A DNA stretch of 8,728 nucleotides from Candidatus Bathyarchaeota archaeon (GCA_005882905.1 VBBG01000071.1:306-9033), one strand, 5' to 3'; shown: positions 1 through 6,930, counted from the stretch's first letter. Numbers and translations: made by a program. The notes: a model not told the origin generated them from the sequence alone.

Positions 1-575
1 CTCCTGAAGGGACCCTGTCTGGGCCAGGAGCCTCCAACCCAGATCGGAATCCTGGGACGCTGCTTGGGCGTCGGGAGAAAGATTGACGGTCCGACATGGT
101 AGTGTTTTCCTCGAAAGCTGAACCTCTTTCCCGACCATAGTCCAGTGACGATTTGCAGGGATTCATCGAGCTTCTCCGCCAAGACGACATTGTCAGGATC
201 CTCTCCGAACCTTGCGTAGTCACAACTCTCGACTGCTCCCAGGCCAACGCTCAAGATTAGTCGTCCATTGGATAGCTGGTCAAGAGTCGCTGTCTGTCGG
301 GCGAGAGTCCATGGCTTGTAGCGTGGGAGCGGAGAGAGCGTGGTCCCAATTCGGATTTTCTCGGTCTTCAGCGCAATGGCGGCGAGTACTGTGAGAGAAT
401 CGGATAGCGGAAGCCTCTTGTCCCATTCGACCAGGTGGTCCCATAGAAAGAACCCATCCCATCCAGACTTCTCCGCCTCAACAGCCATTTCCGTAAGAGT
501 CAGGGGATGGGAACTCCTACCGAAATTCGGAACATAGAGCCCGAACTTCAGATTATCCGCTCGATTTCGACCCAT
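1..575 (-). CDS. LLM-class flavin-dependent oxidoreductase (luciferase-like), partial at left edge
   Basis: I translated the minus strand by hand. From an ATG at 575 the frame stays open to the window edge (191 codons), so the C-terminal part is missing. The family binds FMN or F420 in a TIM barrel and oxidises or reduces small substrates in the cytoplasm. Visible hallmarks, in order, are an N-terminal beta strand LKFGLYVPNFG, a GWDGFFLWDHL segment, the block IRIGTTLSPLPRYKPWTLA, then TLDQLSNGRLILSVGLGA, and near the edge GKHYHVGPSIFLPTPKQRPR followed by IPIWVGG. These match the usual order in F420-dependent LLM oxidoreductases. A TAG lies 12 codons upstream with no other ATG/GTG/TTG between, so 575 is the only canonical start. 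I see no clear ribosome binding site or TATA box. F420 rather than FMN use is inferred from the archaeal setting. Substrate unknown. Confidence 0.9.
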   Translation of the reverse strand, partial: MGRNRADNLKFGLYVPNFGRSSHPLTLTEMAVEAEKSGWDGFFLWDHLVEWDKRLPLSDSLTVLAAIALKTEKIRIGTTLSPLPRYKPWTLARQTATLDQLSNGRLILSVGLGAVESCDYARFGEDPDNVVLAEKLDESLQIVTGLWSGKRFSFRGKHYHVGPSIFLPTPKQRPRIPIWVGGSWPRQGPFR

Positions 576-809
576 GAGATCATTGAGAAGAGTTCGCCGC
601 TTATGGCATACCTAGACGAGTGAAAGTGAAGACGAGGAAAAGAGTGAATGTGGGCGTTGTCGGCGTTTGCAATAGGCCTTGGAGAGCTTCACTACGTTTC
701 GAGCAGGCCTAGCTCTGAGTGCTCGAAGAGATACTGTTCTTTGTCTTGTAACCTAGCTCTGTCATGTCTGGATATTCAACGCGTAAGAGTATTTGGGACG
801 GCATTCTTC

Positions 810-980
810 ATGAAGGACTATCTCACGCGGCTCCCAATGCATAACGATGGTCTCGAGGTCCAGGCCAAGCTCTGCAGCAAATGCAGACAGCTCGTCCTCA
901 CTTACCGCCAGTCTACGAAATGTATAGTCTGTGGCGGAATACTCAGGCCGGTCAGCAAGAGTGATCAGACGGGGGCTTGA
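810..980 (+). CDS. small zinc-ribbon-like protein (56 aa), hypothetical
   Basis: This short frame encodes a peptide with two Cys pairs, CSKC and CIVC, 13 residues apart. That is the arrangement of a four-Cys zinc ribbon, and the second pair continues as CIVCGG, typical of such knuckles. The frame remains open further upstream to an ATG at 648, but that extension reads as low-complexity, Ser/Cys-rich sequence without protein character, so I prefer the internal ATG at 810 (MKDYLTRLP). An AT-rich stretch near 770-778 could be a TATA box. It converges with the small minus-strand gene ending at 998, with 17 bases between the two stops. The role is unknown; small archaeal zinc ribbons often bind nucleic acid or partner proteins, but nothing here identifies a target. 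It could also be a chance frame. Confidence 0.5.
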   Translation: MKDYLTRLPMHNDGLEVQAKLCSKCRQLVLTYRQSTKCIVCGGILRPVSKSDQTGA

Positions 981-997
981 CCGGAGCCGCGCACTGC

Positions 998-1204
998 TTA
1001 TTCGTCTTCCAGTCGCTCTTCTAGTTCTCTTAGCCGTTTCCTGTTCTGTTCAAGCTCATCAAGCGTGTTAGGACCAACACGCTTAGCACGAGAATGATGA
1101 CGCTTTACGCCCTCTTCGAGAAGCTTCCGCTTACGAGCCTCCTCCTGCATCTTGAAGAGGAGCCGAGCTTCCTCCCAAGGAGGCAAACGCTTCTTCTCCG
1201 GCAA
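998..1204 (-). CDS. small charged coiled-coil protein (68 aa), hypothetical
   Basis: The product is very rich in Lys, Arg and Glu. Residues 20-31 (QEEARKRKLLEE) and 48-68 (LDELEQNRKRLRELEERLED plus E) look helical, and the second has heptad-spaced Leu at 48, 51, 58, 61 and 65, suggesting a coiled coil. The N-terminus contains LPPWEEAR. The start is TTG at 1204; an in-frame TAA lies eight codons upstream and no other canonical start intervenes, while an internal ATG at 1150 is an alternative. A TATA-like box at 1243-1251 on the same strand supports transcription. I do not recognise the family. Heavy charge with regular Leu spacing argues for a real gene over a random frame, and the overlapping plus-strand frame 1094-1393 lacks such character. 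Confidence 0.55.
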   Translation of the reverse strand: MPEKKRLPPWEEARLLFKMQEEARKRKLLEEGVKRHHSRAKRVGPNTLDELEQNRKRLRELEERLEDE

Positions 1205-1242
1205 ACCGCCACAACTCCGGTACCTTTAGTAGAGCAGCCCGG

Positions 1243-1251
1243 ACTTAAATT
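1243..1251 (-). promoter_or_regulatory. possible TATA box for the small coiled-coil gene
   Basis: On the minus strand this reads AATTTAAGT, about 40 bases before the TTG at 1204. This spacing would give a start of transcription near 1220 and a short leader. The call rests on AT content and spacing only. Confidence 0.35.
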
Positions 1252-1328
1252 CGTACCCTTCACGATTTCATGCTATCTCATGGTTCTCCTCGCTGTTCAA
1301 ATCTCTCGACAATGTCAATCGGGTTTAC

Positions 1329-1336
1329 TTTTAATA
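1329..1336 (+). promoter_or_regulatory. TATA box for the leuC-leuD-type operon
   Basis: TTTTAATA sits in otherwise GC-rich sequence, preceded by TTTAC. It is about 35-42 bases before the TTG at 1371 and 50-57 before the TTG at 1386. An archaeal start about 25 bases downstream (near 1358) gives a short leader for either start. Confidence 0.5.
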
Positions 1337-1370
1337 ACCGCTCGGGTTTTCCCGCGTTTCGACCGTCCCA

Positions 1371-2648
1371 TTGCGCCAAGATATCTTGAATGACGATTCC
1401 CTGACTTTTGCCGAGAAGATCATCAGTATACGGGCTGAGGGCAGCGAGAAGGTACATCATCCGGGCGAGATCACAGTCCTGCCTGCCGATATGGCCATGG
1501 CCCAGGATAGTACCGGGCCCCTCGCCATCAAAGTATTTGACGAGATGGGCGTGCCGAAGGTCTGGGACCCGTCCAGAATCCATCTAGTAATAGACCACAC
1601 ATTCCCAGCTGCCGACGAGAAAGTAGCCAATCTTCACCATATGATGCGAGACTTTGCCAAGAAGCACGGAGTCCGGCTGGTGGAGGGAAGCATCTCACAC
1701 CAGCATCTTCTCGAAAACCACATCGTCCCGGGAATGGTCCTGTTCGGCGCAGACTCTCACACATGCCAAGGCGGAGCCGTAGGCGCCTTCGCGACGGGCA
1801 TCGGGAGTTCGGAGATGGCGGCCGTCTGGGCGTCTGGAAAACTCTGGGTAAAAGTTCCGGAATCTCTTAAGGTCAATCTAACCGGCCAGTTCAAGAAGGG
1901 CATCTATGCACGCGACGTGATCTCCCACTTCATCGGAATGGTAGGCGAGGATGGGGGAAATTACAAGTCCATTGAATGGAAGGGTCCCGCAGTCAAGGCC
2001 TTGTCGATGTCATCACGGGCATGTATCAGCAACAACAGCATGGAATGCGGATGCAAACTCTCCGTATTCGAAGTAGATCCTGCAACCCAGGAATATTTCA
2101 GGTCGGTGAACAGGAAGCCGATGTACGAGGTTCACGCGGGAACAAAGGCCCGCTACAAAGACGAGTATGACATCGAGCTGGACAAGCTTGAGCCCAAAGT
2201 AGCCGAGCCCGGCAACGTGGACAAGGTGAAGGCTGTCGAGGAGGTGGAAGGCACTCCGATCGACGAGGCATTCATCGGATCTTCAACTAACGGTCGCTAC
2301 GAGGATCTGCTTGTGGCGGCTAAGGTCTTGAAGGGCCATAAGGTCAACTCCGGTACGCGGTGCATAGTTACCCCTGCATCGCGACACGTCTTCGAACAAG
2401 CAATCAAAGAGGGACTCGCAGAGATCTTCCTCCAGTCGGGAGCGGTCTTCACCAACGCCACCTGCGGCGCATGTGTCGGGACCCATCTAGGCGTCCTGGG
2501 AGAGAATGAGGTCTGCATATCCTCCTCGCCCCGGAACTATGTGGGACGAATGGGTGCTATAACGGCAAAGATCTACCTATCATCACCTGCAACCGCGGCT
2601 GCGTCGGCGATCGAAGGAAAGATCGCGGATCCAAGGAGATACCTATGA
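1371..2648 (+). CDS. leuC: aconitase-superfamily dehydratase large subunit (LeuC/HacA type)
   Basis: This is the large subunit of a two-subunit hydro-lyase. The family isomerises 3-isopropylmalate (leucine) or homoaconitate-type substrates through a [4Fe-4S] cluster. At 425 aa it has normal archaeal length. Numbering from TTG 1371, active-site matches are DH (75-76), SISHQ with H110, GADSHT (127-131; D128, S129, H130), the SN..ME segment with N221 and E225, TCGACVG (364-370), and RNYVGR with R388 and R393. Two cluster ligands, C365 and C368, are present. The third ligand, normally the Cys of GSCTNGR, is Ser305 here (GSSTNGRYEDL), and extra Cys occur at 218, 226 and 228. The start is uncertain: TTG 1371 or TTG 1386, since family similarity begins around LTFAEKI. 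The stop overlaps the next start (ATGA), so the subunits are translationally coupled. Substrate assignment is open. Confidence 0.9.
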   Translation: MRQDILNDDSLTFAEKIISIRAEGSEKVHHPGEITVLPADMAMAQDSTGPLAIKVFDEMGVPKVWDPSRIHLVIDHTFPAADEKVANLHHMMRDFAKKHGVRLVEGSISHQHLLENHIVPGMVLFGADSHTCQGGAVGAFATGIGSSEMAAVWASGKLWVKVPESLKVNLTGQFKKGIYARDVISHFIGMVGEDGGNYKSIEWKGPAVKALSMSSRACISNNSMECGCKLSVFEVDPATQEYFRSVNRKPMYEVHAGTKARYKDEYDIELDKLEPKVAEPGNVDKVKAVEEVEGTPIDEAFIGSSTNGRYEDLLVAAKVLKGHKVNSGTRCIVTPASRHVFEQAIKEGLAEIFLQSGAVFTNATCGACVGTHLGVLGENEVCISSSPRNYVGRMGAITAKIYLSSPATAAASAIEGKIADPRRYL

Positions 2649-3181
2649 CTGGTCCGAATGTTCTGAAGGGCCGGACGTGGGTCTGGCCTGATGATGTGAA
2701 CACAGACATCATCATTCCGTTCCGATTCAAGGCCCGAACAAACGATCCCGTAGAGATGGCCAAGTATTGCATGTACGGCTTCGACCCTGAGTTCTACAAG
2801 AAAGTGAAGCCGGGGGATCTCTTCGTGGCGGGTAAGAATTTTGGAGGCGGCTCCAGCCGAGAACAGGCGCCTGTCGCTATCAAATATTCGAACGTCGTCG
2901 CGGTGGTCGCGGAGAGTTTCGCGCGAATCTTCTACCGTAACTGCTTCGCTATCGGCTTGCCTGCTCTGGAGGTGGCGGGAATATCCAAGCAGGTCAAACA
3001 GTTCGACGAGATCGAAGTCAACCTTCAAGACTGGTCTGTCAAGACCCGAGATGGCAGCGTCCATCCTGCTCTGAAGGTTCCCGAGTTCCTACGAGGACTA
3101 ATGCGAGAGGGCGGGCTGGTAGAATTCTACAAGAGACACAAGAGTTTTCCTTGGGAGAAACTCGAAGCAGTTCCGGCCTGA
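2645..3181 (+). CDS. leuD: aconitase-superfamily dehydratase small subunit (LeuD/HacB type)
   Basis: At 178 aa this is a typical archaeal small (swivelling-domain) subunit that completes the active site of the upstream large subunit. Visible motifs are the N-terminal DDVNTDIIIP (residues 16-25), GFDPEFYKKVKPGD (45-58), the substrate-binding GSSRE with S70, S71 and R72 in GKNFGGGSSREQAP, and ESFARIFYRNCF near the middle. The loop that decides substrate in archaeal enzymes, YLVYT or YLRT as I recall it, reads FKART here (F28-T32). The usual GCGSSREH is GGGSSREQ. The ATG overlaps the leuC-type stop by four bases, which fixes the start. The partner relationship is very secure; whether the substrate is isopropylmalate, homoaconitate or another 2-hydroxyacid cannot be told from sequence alone. 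Confidence 0.9.
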   Translation: MTGPNVLKGRTWVWPDDVNTDIIIPFRFKARTNDPVEMAKYCMYGFDPEFYKKVKPGDLFVAGKNFGGGSSREQAPVAIKYSNVVAVVAESFARIFYRNCFAIGLPALEVAGISKQVKQFDEIEVNLQDWSVKTRDGSVHPALKVPEFLRGLMREGGLVEFYKRHKSFPWEKLEAVPA

Positions 3182-3248
3182 GCTCACGATAAGCGGTTTC
3201 TCATAACTAACCGTCTTTGAAGCGCTTCCGCGAATGACTCCTTAAGGT

Positions 3249-3255
3249 CTAATTA
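3249..3255 (+). promoter_or_regulatory. weak TATA-like box upstream of the OsmC gene
   Basis: CTAATTA lies 25-31 bases before the ATG at 3280, the distance expected for a leaderless or nearly leaderless archaeal transcript. The rest of the 98-base gap after the small dehydratase subunit shows nothing clear. The box is a poor match to consensus. Confidence 0.3.
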
Positions 3256-3279
3256 CCCGTAAGACGTTTCCTGTCTATT

Positions 3280-3813
3280 ATGGAACTGGTCAGTTCAGAT
3301 TTCAAGTCGATTGTTGAAGATATGCGCGCCAAGGTGGCTGCCGCGAAGGATCCAAATCAGACCACGGGCACAGTCAGAGCGGACGCGAAGCTTCTAGGCC
3401 AGCAATATCAGGAAGTCAAGGTCAAGGACTTCAAGATCACATCAGACGAGCCGGCTCCCAGCGGAGGAACTGACAAAGGCCCGACACCCCTCGACTTCTT
3501 CGCAGCCTCGGTGGGATTCTGCGAGAATGTCATGTTCACGAGACATGCATCACTCCACGGACTTGAATTTGACTCTCTAGAGACATCTGTCCGCGGTCAC
3601 TGGGACCGGCGAGGACAGTACGAGATAGACGGGATAGACCCGTCCTTCAGAGACATGACCGTCGAGACGAGGGTCACGACGAAGGCTCCAGTCGAGAAGG
3701 TCGTCCAGGTGGCAAGAATCACTCACAGAACATGTCCCATGCACGCAACAATAGCCAAAGCGATGCGGGTAACCGACAAACTGTTTGTAAACGGACAAGA
3801 AGTTCCGATCTAG
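3280..3813 (+). CDS. OsmC/Ohr-family protein (thiol peroxidase fold)
   Basis: OsmC-family proteins reduce organic hydroperoxides with two active-site cysteines, as cytoplasmic dimers. Both Cys are visible in the right contexts: C81 in AASVGFCENVMFTRHA, where the long central helix begins, and C152 in THRTCPMHATIAKA, the counterpart of the family's CPVH-type motif. TPLDFFAAS (69-77) matches the conserved segment before the first Cys. Length is 177 aa; classic OsmC is about 140, so the roughly 30 N-terminal residues before GTVRADAKL are an extension. The start is ATG 3280; an ATG at codon 15 is possible. The gene is transcribed alone and converges with the MFS gene 53 bases later. The family also contains members of unknown thiol chemistry, so peroxidase activity is inferred. 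Confidence 0.88.
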   Translation: MELVSSDFKSIVEDMRAKVAAAKDPNQTTGTVRADAKLLGQQYQEVKVKDFKITSDEPAPSGGTDKGPTPLDFFAASVGFCENVMFTRHASLHGLEFDSLETSVRGHWDRRGQYEIDGIDPSFRDMTVETRVTTKAPVEKVVQVARITHRTCPMHATIAKAMRVTDKLFVNGQEVPI

Positions 3814-3866
3814 CAGCGACGGGTCCATTCCAGATCCGATCTGTCACCAGACACCAGTCGGGGCGA

Positions 3867-4982
3867 TTAGACTGTGGCAACGGATTCTTCCTCTATCGAA
3901 GATACTAGAGGTCGAGAGGTTTCCCTCGACTCTTCAGGCAGTCGAGTGTTCTTGAAGAGGAACCAGAAGGACACAATGGCGGAGACGTAGAGGACGGTGG
4001 CGACGTAGAAGGGCAGGGCCAACAGACCAAGCCCGATCCAGATAGCTCCGACGGTCGAGCTAAGCGCGGACTGCGAAAGCGGGTTCGAGAGATTCATCAA
4101 GAACACTCTCACGGTGTAGACGGATGCGGCTATCCCGAAGGTGGGAGAAATCGGAACTACAGCCATGAAGACAGTGGAGAGGCCTTGGCTCATGACGATG
4201 GCTTGTATGAGCCCAAACTTGCTCGCGAGCTTTGGCGAAAGAAAGACAGCCACTGCGGTGAGAATGCTTGAGAATCCCAGTACTGGCGCGCTGACCTCGT
4301 CGGTCACTCCGTAGGCGTGGAAGAACCAGTTGGCCATCAGAGGAACGAAGAGGCCTGCCCCGACGGCTATCATGACGCTATATGTGCTGAACCTGATCAG
4401 GACCCTTGCGGATTTTCGTGGGAGAAAACCTCTCGTCCCCAATTGAGTTTCGCCGGAGTGTCTAGGTGTCTCGGTTATTCTCAGAATGAGCGGCGTTACC
4501 GAGAGACCGAGCAAGCCTACGATCAAGTACAGGGCCACGTGTGCCTGTGCAACATTCAGCCCTAACGATTGTAGCGGAATTACAGATGAGACGGCGAAGC
4601 CTCCCAGTGCTCCCGCAATCCATCCAAGGAACGCGATGAGTGAGAAGGCCAGCGTCCTCTTTTCGTCTCCCGCCTTGTCGGCAAGTAATGCGCTCCCGGA
4701 GACTGCGAAGGCTGCTTCGCCAATTCCCTCCACCGCCGCGACCAGGAGGACAAGCGCCAGATTGGCTGTCAGCGCGAACCCGATTAGGCTGAGGCTTGCC
4801 GCGGCATTCCCAAGAATCAGCATCCTCCGCCTGCCGTACCTGTCCGCGAGTATGCCGAGCGGAAAACTGGCAAGCACTAGGGATATGGCCATGACGCCGA
4901 TGGTGACGCCCATCCAGAAGTTGGATAGTCCTTGAACTTTCGGGAGGAAGAACGAGAGGTCAGTATAAATGAAACCGAACAC
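3867..4982 (-). CDS. MFS transporter, N-terminus probably incomplete as called
   Basis: This is a polytopic inner-membrane transporter. The MFS motif A is clear between helices 2 and 3 (GILADRYGRRRMLILGN). Helices follow at roughly MGVTIGVMAISLVLAS, LALVLLVAAVEGIGEAAF, LIAFLGWIAGALGGFAV, VALYLIVGLLGLSVTPL, then a central loop, then five or six more ending in FYVATVLYVSAIVSFWFLF. GTG 4982 is the first canonical start, but it cuts helix 1 in half: the open frame upstream reads PWEARLLIYLSFIPSVVFG, clearly membrane-like, and stays open to about 5091 without ATG, GTG or TTG. The segment between helices 10 and 11 (NPLSQSALSSTVGAIWIG) seems short compared with usual MFS proteins, as if about 20-25 residues were missing. 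A decayed gene, a sequencing error or an unusual start are all possible. Substrate unknown. Confidence 0.85.
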   Translation of the reverse strand: MFGFIYTDLSFFLPKVQGLSNFWMGVTIGVMAISLVLASFPLGILADRYGRRRMLILGNAAASLSLIGFALTANLALVLLVAAVEGIGEAAFAVSGSALLADKAGDEKRTLAFSLIAFLGWIAGALGGFAVSSVIPLQSLGLNVAQAHVALYLIVGLLGLSVTPLILRITETPRHSGETQLGTRGFLPRKSARVLIRFSTYSVMIAVGAGLFVPLMANWFFHAYGVTDEVSAPVLGFSSILTAVAVFLSPKLASKFGLIQAIVMSQGLSTVFMAVVPISPTFGIAASVYTVRVFLMNLSNPLSQSALSSTVGAIWIGLGLLALPFYVATVLYVSAIVSFWFLFKNTRLPEESRETSRPLVSSIEEESVATV

Positions 4983-5269
4983 GACGCTTGGAATGAAGCT
5001 GAGGTAGATGAGGAGGCGGGCCTCCCAAGGTATGCTCCTATAATCGCTGAGTATTGAAGGCAGAGACTTCCCAGCCCATGAGCAGACCCGCTAAGGACCG
5101 GCCCTCTCAAAAGGATGTTCCCGCAGGCAGGTCGGCATCGTTTTCTGCCATGCTTTGAGTGCGGCTCTTCAAAGTGTAGAGATGACGAAAGGCGAAGGCC
5201 CCATGACGGGAGTCTGCGCGTCGCGATTCGGCTCTAGGGAGCTGAGATGATACGTTGCTCCGGAACTGG
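4983..5269 (-). other. gap of 287 bases between the MFS and FUN14-like genes
   Basis: No separate gene is evident. Roughly 4983-5088 on the minus strand continues the MFS reading frame with protein-like sequence (SLPSILSDYRSIPWEA then the rest of helix 1), ending at an in-frame TAG just upstream. Further upstream an ATG at 5151 opens a 14-codon frame (MAENDADLPAGTSF, stop TGA ending at 5107), which could be the original MFS start if a frameshift and a stop separated it from the body. No strong TATA box is visible. Confidence 0.4.
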
Positions 5270-5581
5270 TCAGCCCTTCCAGAGACCTATCGCTGCCCCG
5301 GCGAGAAAGGTGACTGAGGATATCGGTAACAGACTGGCCAGCCCGACAGCTTGACCAGCTGCCGGCTGTGCTTGGTTGAAGACATAGTAGACAGTAGTTG
5401 CCGAAGGCACGCTCCATGCAAGGTTGAGGTAGCCCGTGACCACGAGCAGGACGACCAACGCGACGATGGCCATCGCCAGTTTGAAGACTCTCTTGATAAT
5501 GACTCCTAACAGAATACCTATGATAAAGGTAGTAACAGAAAACACTGAGGTTATGGTGGTCAGATCGAGGCCAGTCGCCAT
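5270..5581 (-). CDS. FUN14-like small membrane protein (103 aa)
   Basis: The protein has three likely membrane helices at about residues 13-29, 33-51 and 83-101, with almost no soluble part. The segment FIIGILLGVIIKRVFKLA (19-36) has the Gly-rich helix followed by Lys-spaced residues (K30, K34) seen in archaeal FUN14-family proteins. The length of about 100 aa also fits. The function of archaeal FUN14 proteins is not known to me; the eukaryotic FUNDC proteins act in mitophagy, which does not transfer here. The ATG at 5581 follows a strong TATA box by 27 bases, giving a nearly leaderless transcript and fixing the start. It is probably a single-gene unit, since the monooxygenase upstream ends 122 bases away and a promoter lies between. 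The family call is by resemblance only. Confidence 0.72.
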   Translation of the reverse strand: MATGLDLTTITSVFSVTTFIIGILLGVIIKRVFKLAMAIVALVVLLVVTGYLNLAWSVPSATTVYYVFNQAQPAAGQAVGLASLLPISSVTFLAGAAIGLWKG

Positions 5582-5609
5582 TTAGAACAATACAACTTAT
5601 CCATTTCCA

Positions 5610-5618
5610 ATTATAATA
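5610..5618 (-). promoter_or_regulatory. TATA box for the FUN14-like gene
   Basis: The minus strand reads TATTATAAT inside AACTATTATAATTGG, the most AT-rich short stretch in this part. It ends 28 bases before the ATG at 5581, ideal for an archaeal promoter with a leader of a few bases. It lies after the end of the monooxygenase gene. Confidence 0.6.
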
Positions 5619-5703
5619 GTTTGGGGAGGACGCTAGTAAATACGATACTATCTCGAAGATGCCCATTCCAATAATGTCCAGGCTGTACTCCGCGCTGTAC
5701 CGC

Positions 5704-6930
5704 CTACGGCAAGATTCCGCCGATTCTGGCCTGCTCTATGAGCCCCGGCTTCTTGGAGAAGATTCCTGCAGTAATCTCCAAGGCTCTCTTCATCAGTTTC
5801 TTGTTCTTCTGCATCTTCCTCAGTGCGCGCTTGTTCAGCCGCTTTACTAGCCAGTTGTTGCTGAGCGCGTATGTTGCTGTGTAATGCGCGTGCTGGCCTA
5901 TCACATCTGCAAACATTTTCCGGCTAGCCTGGTAAGGGGCTAACTTCGCCGCGGAAGTATCTCCCGCCTTGATAGCGTCGGATATCACATCAGCGAGCAC
6001 TAGCGCGTCCTGTAGTGAGAGGTTCACGCCCTGCCCTGCGTGTGGATGGATGGTGTGGGCGGAGTCGCCGAGTAGAGCAACCCCATTGCTCACCCACGGG
6101 TCTACTCTGATGAAGCTTGGTGTGAAGTAGGCGATCTTCGTCCATGCCTCCACGGCTCCGAAAGCTCCCTTCAGTTCGGGAGCGGCTTCGGTGACCTCGC
6201 CCCTGAACTGTTCGACCCCCTGCCTCTTCAGATCGTCGAACTGGCGTTTTCCAACGCAGTAGAAGATGTAGCTTGCATCGGGACCTGCGGGCATTATTCC
6301 CAGCATTTTTCCGGGAGCCTGGTATTGTCTTGCTCGGTCTTTCAGTTCCGAGACTGGTCCGACGAGTCCTACGAGGAAGGAGTCGTGGTACTTTCTCGTC
6401 TTTGTCGTCGCTCCTATGCCGGCTCTGACTCTGGACTGTGGTCCGTCAGCTCCCACAATTACTGAGGCTTTGATGTCTGTTGGCTCGTCCTTGACTCTAA
6501 CCCGGACTCCCTGCGCGAGGCCGGTGTTCCACAGGATATCGTCGAAACCCGTACTCCAGAGAGTCCGAGCACCCATGTTCTCAGCGTTGTAGCCTAGAAG
6601 CTGCTCAACCTGGACCGCGTTTACAGTCAAGATGTAGTTGTGGGGATGATCCAAGACTGAATAGTCCACCTCTAGGAGGAGCTGGCGATCCCAGTCTCTC
6701 ACCTCCAAGATCCTCTCGGCAGATCCCATCTGCCGAACCTGGTCGAGAATCCCAATCTTCTCAAGCGCTTCGAGACCGTTTGGCTGAAAGGTTATCCCGC
6801 GAGGGGTCGACTCGGGACCCTTGCGACGATCGAGCAGTAGGGTCGAAACGTCTCTCTTCTGCAGCTCGACGGCGAGAGCCAGCCCAGCTATTCCCGCTCC
6901 AACTATGACGACGTCGGTCTTTTCCTCCAA
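5704..6930 (-). CDS. FAD-dependent monooxygenase, group A (PHBH/UbiH-like)
   Basis: These cytoplasmic or membrane-associated flavoproteins hydroxylate or oxidise aromatic, quinone or polyketide-like substrates with O2 and NAD(P)H. All three FAD signatures are present: the Rossmann loop VIVGAGIAGLALA (8-20) with acidic D34 ending the second strand, the DG motif VGADGPQSRVR (159-169), and the GD motif ALLGDSAHTIHPHAGQGVN (285-303) followed by LSLQDA. The length of 408 aa is full for the family. The C-terminus (about 360-400) is Lys/Arg-rich (NKRALRKMQKNKKLMKRAL), perhaps for peripheral membrane contact. The start is TTG 6930; an in-frame TAG lies five codons upstream with no other canonical start, so TTG is forced. 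It shares a divergent promoter region with the cysteine hydrolase gene. Substrate unknown. Confidence 0.92.
   Translation of the reverse strand: MEEKTDVVIVGAGIAGLALAVELQKRDVSTLLLDRRKGPESTPRGITFQPNGLEALEKIGILDQVRQMGSAERILEVRDWDRQLLLEVDYSVLDHPHNYILTVNAVQVEQLLGYNAENMGARTLWSTGFDDILWNTGLAQGVRVRVKDEPTDIKASVIVGADGPQSRVRAGIGATTKTRKYHDSFLVGLVGPVSELKDRARQYQAPGKMLGIMPAGPDASYIFYCVGKRQFDDLKRQGVEQFRGEVTEAAPELKGAFGAVEAWTKIAYFTPSFIRVDPWVSNGVALLGDSAHTIHPHAGQGVNLSLQDALVLADVISDAIKAGDTSAAKLAPYQASRKMFADVIGQHAHYTATYALSNNWLVKRLNKRALRKMQKNKKLMKRALEITAGIFSKKPGLIEQARIGGILP

Noticed and set aside
212..537. Short frames on both strands (212-394, 280-462, 340-537)
   Set aside because: They overlap the clear LLM oxidoreductase frame and show no domain-like sequence.
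698..727. Inverted repeat TTCGAGCA/TGCTCGAA with a 14-base loop
   Set aside because: An 8-bp inverted repeat with a loop this long is expected a few times by chance in a window of this size; no supporting context.
648..809. Upstream extension of the zinc-ribbon frame to ATG 648
   Set aside because: The extra 54 residues are Ser/Cys-rich without domain character; ATG 810 gives a compact zinc ribbon.
1094..1393. Plus-strand frame of 99 codons
   Set aside because: Antisense to the charged coiled-coil gene and overlapping the dehydratase promoter; the sequence looks like a shadow.
2573..3064. Minus-strand frame of 163 codons
   Set aside because: Lies antisense to the well-supported small dehydratase subunit and matches no family I know.
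3832..3844. CAGAT-CCG-ATCTG stem between the convergent OsmC and MFS genes as a terminator
   Set aside because: The stem is only 5 bp and lacks a T-run on either strand.
4486..4935. Plus-strand frame of 149 codons
   Set aside because: Antisense to the membrane helices of the MFS gene, which explains its Ser/Ala/Pro-rich composition.
5169..5666. Minus-strand frame of 165 codons overlapping the FUN14-like gene
   Set aside because: Out of frame with a convincing membrane protein and covers its promoter; the sequence is not protein-like.
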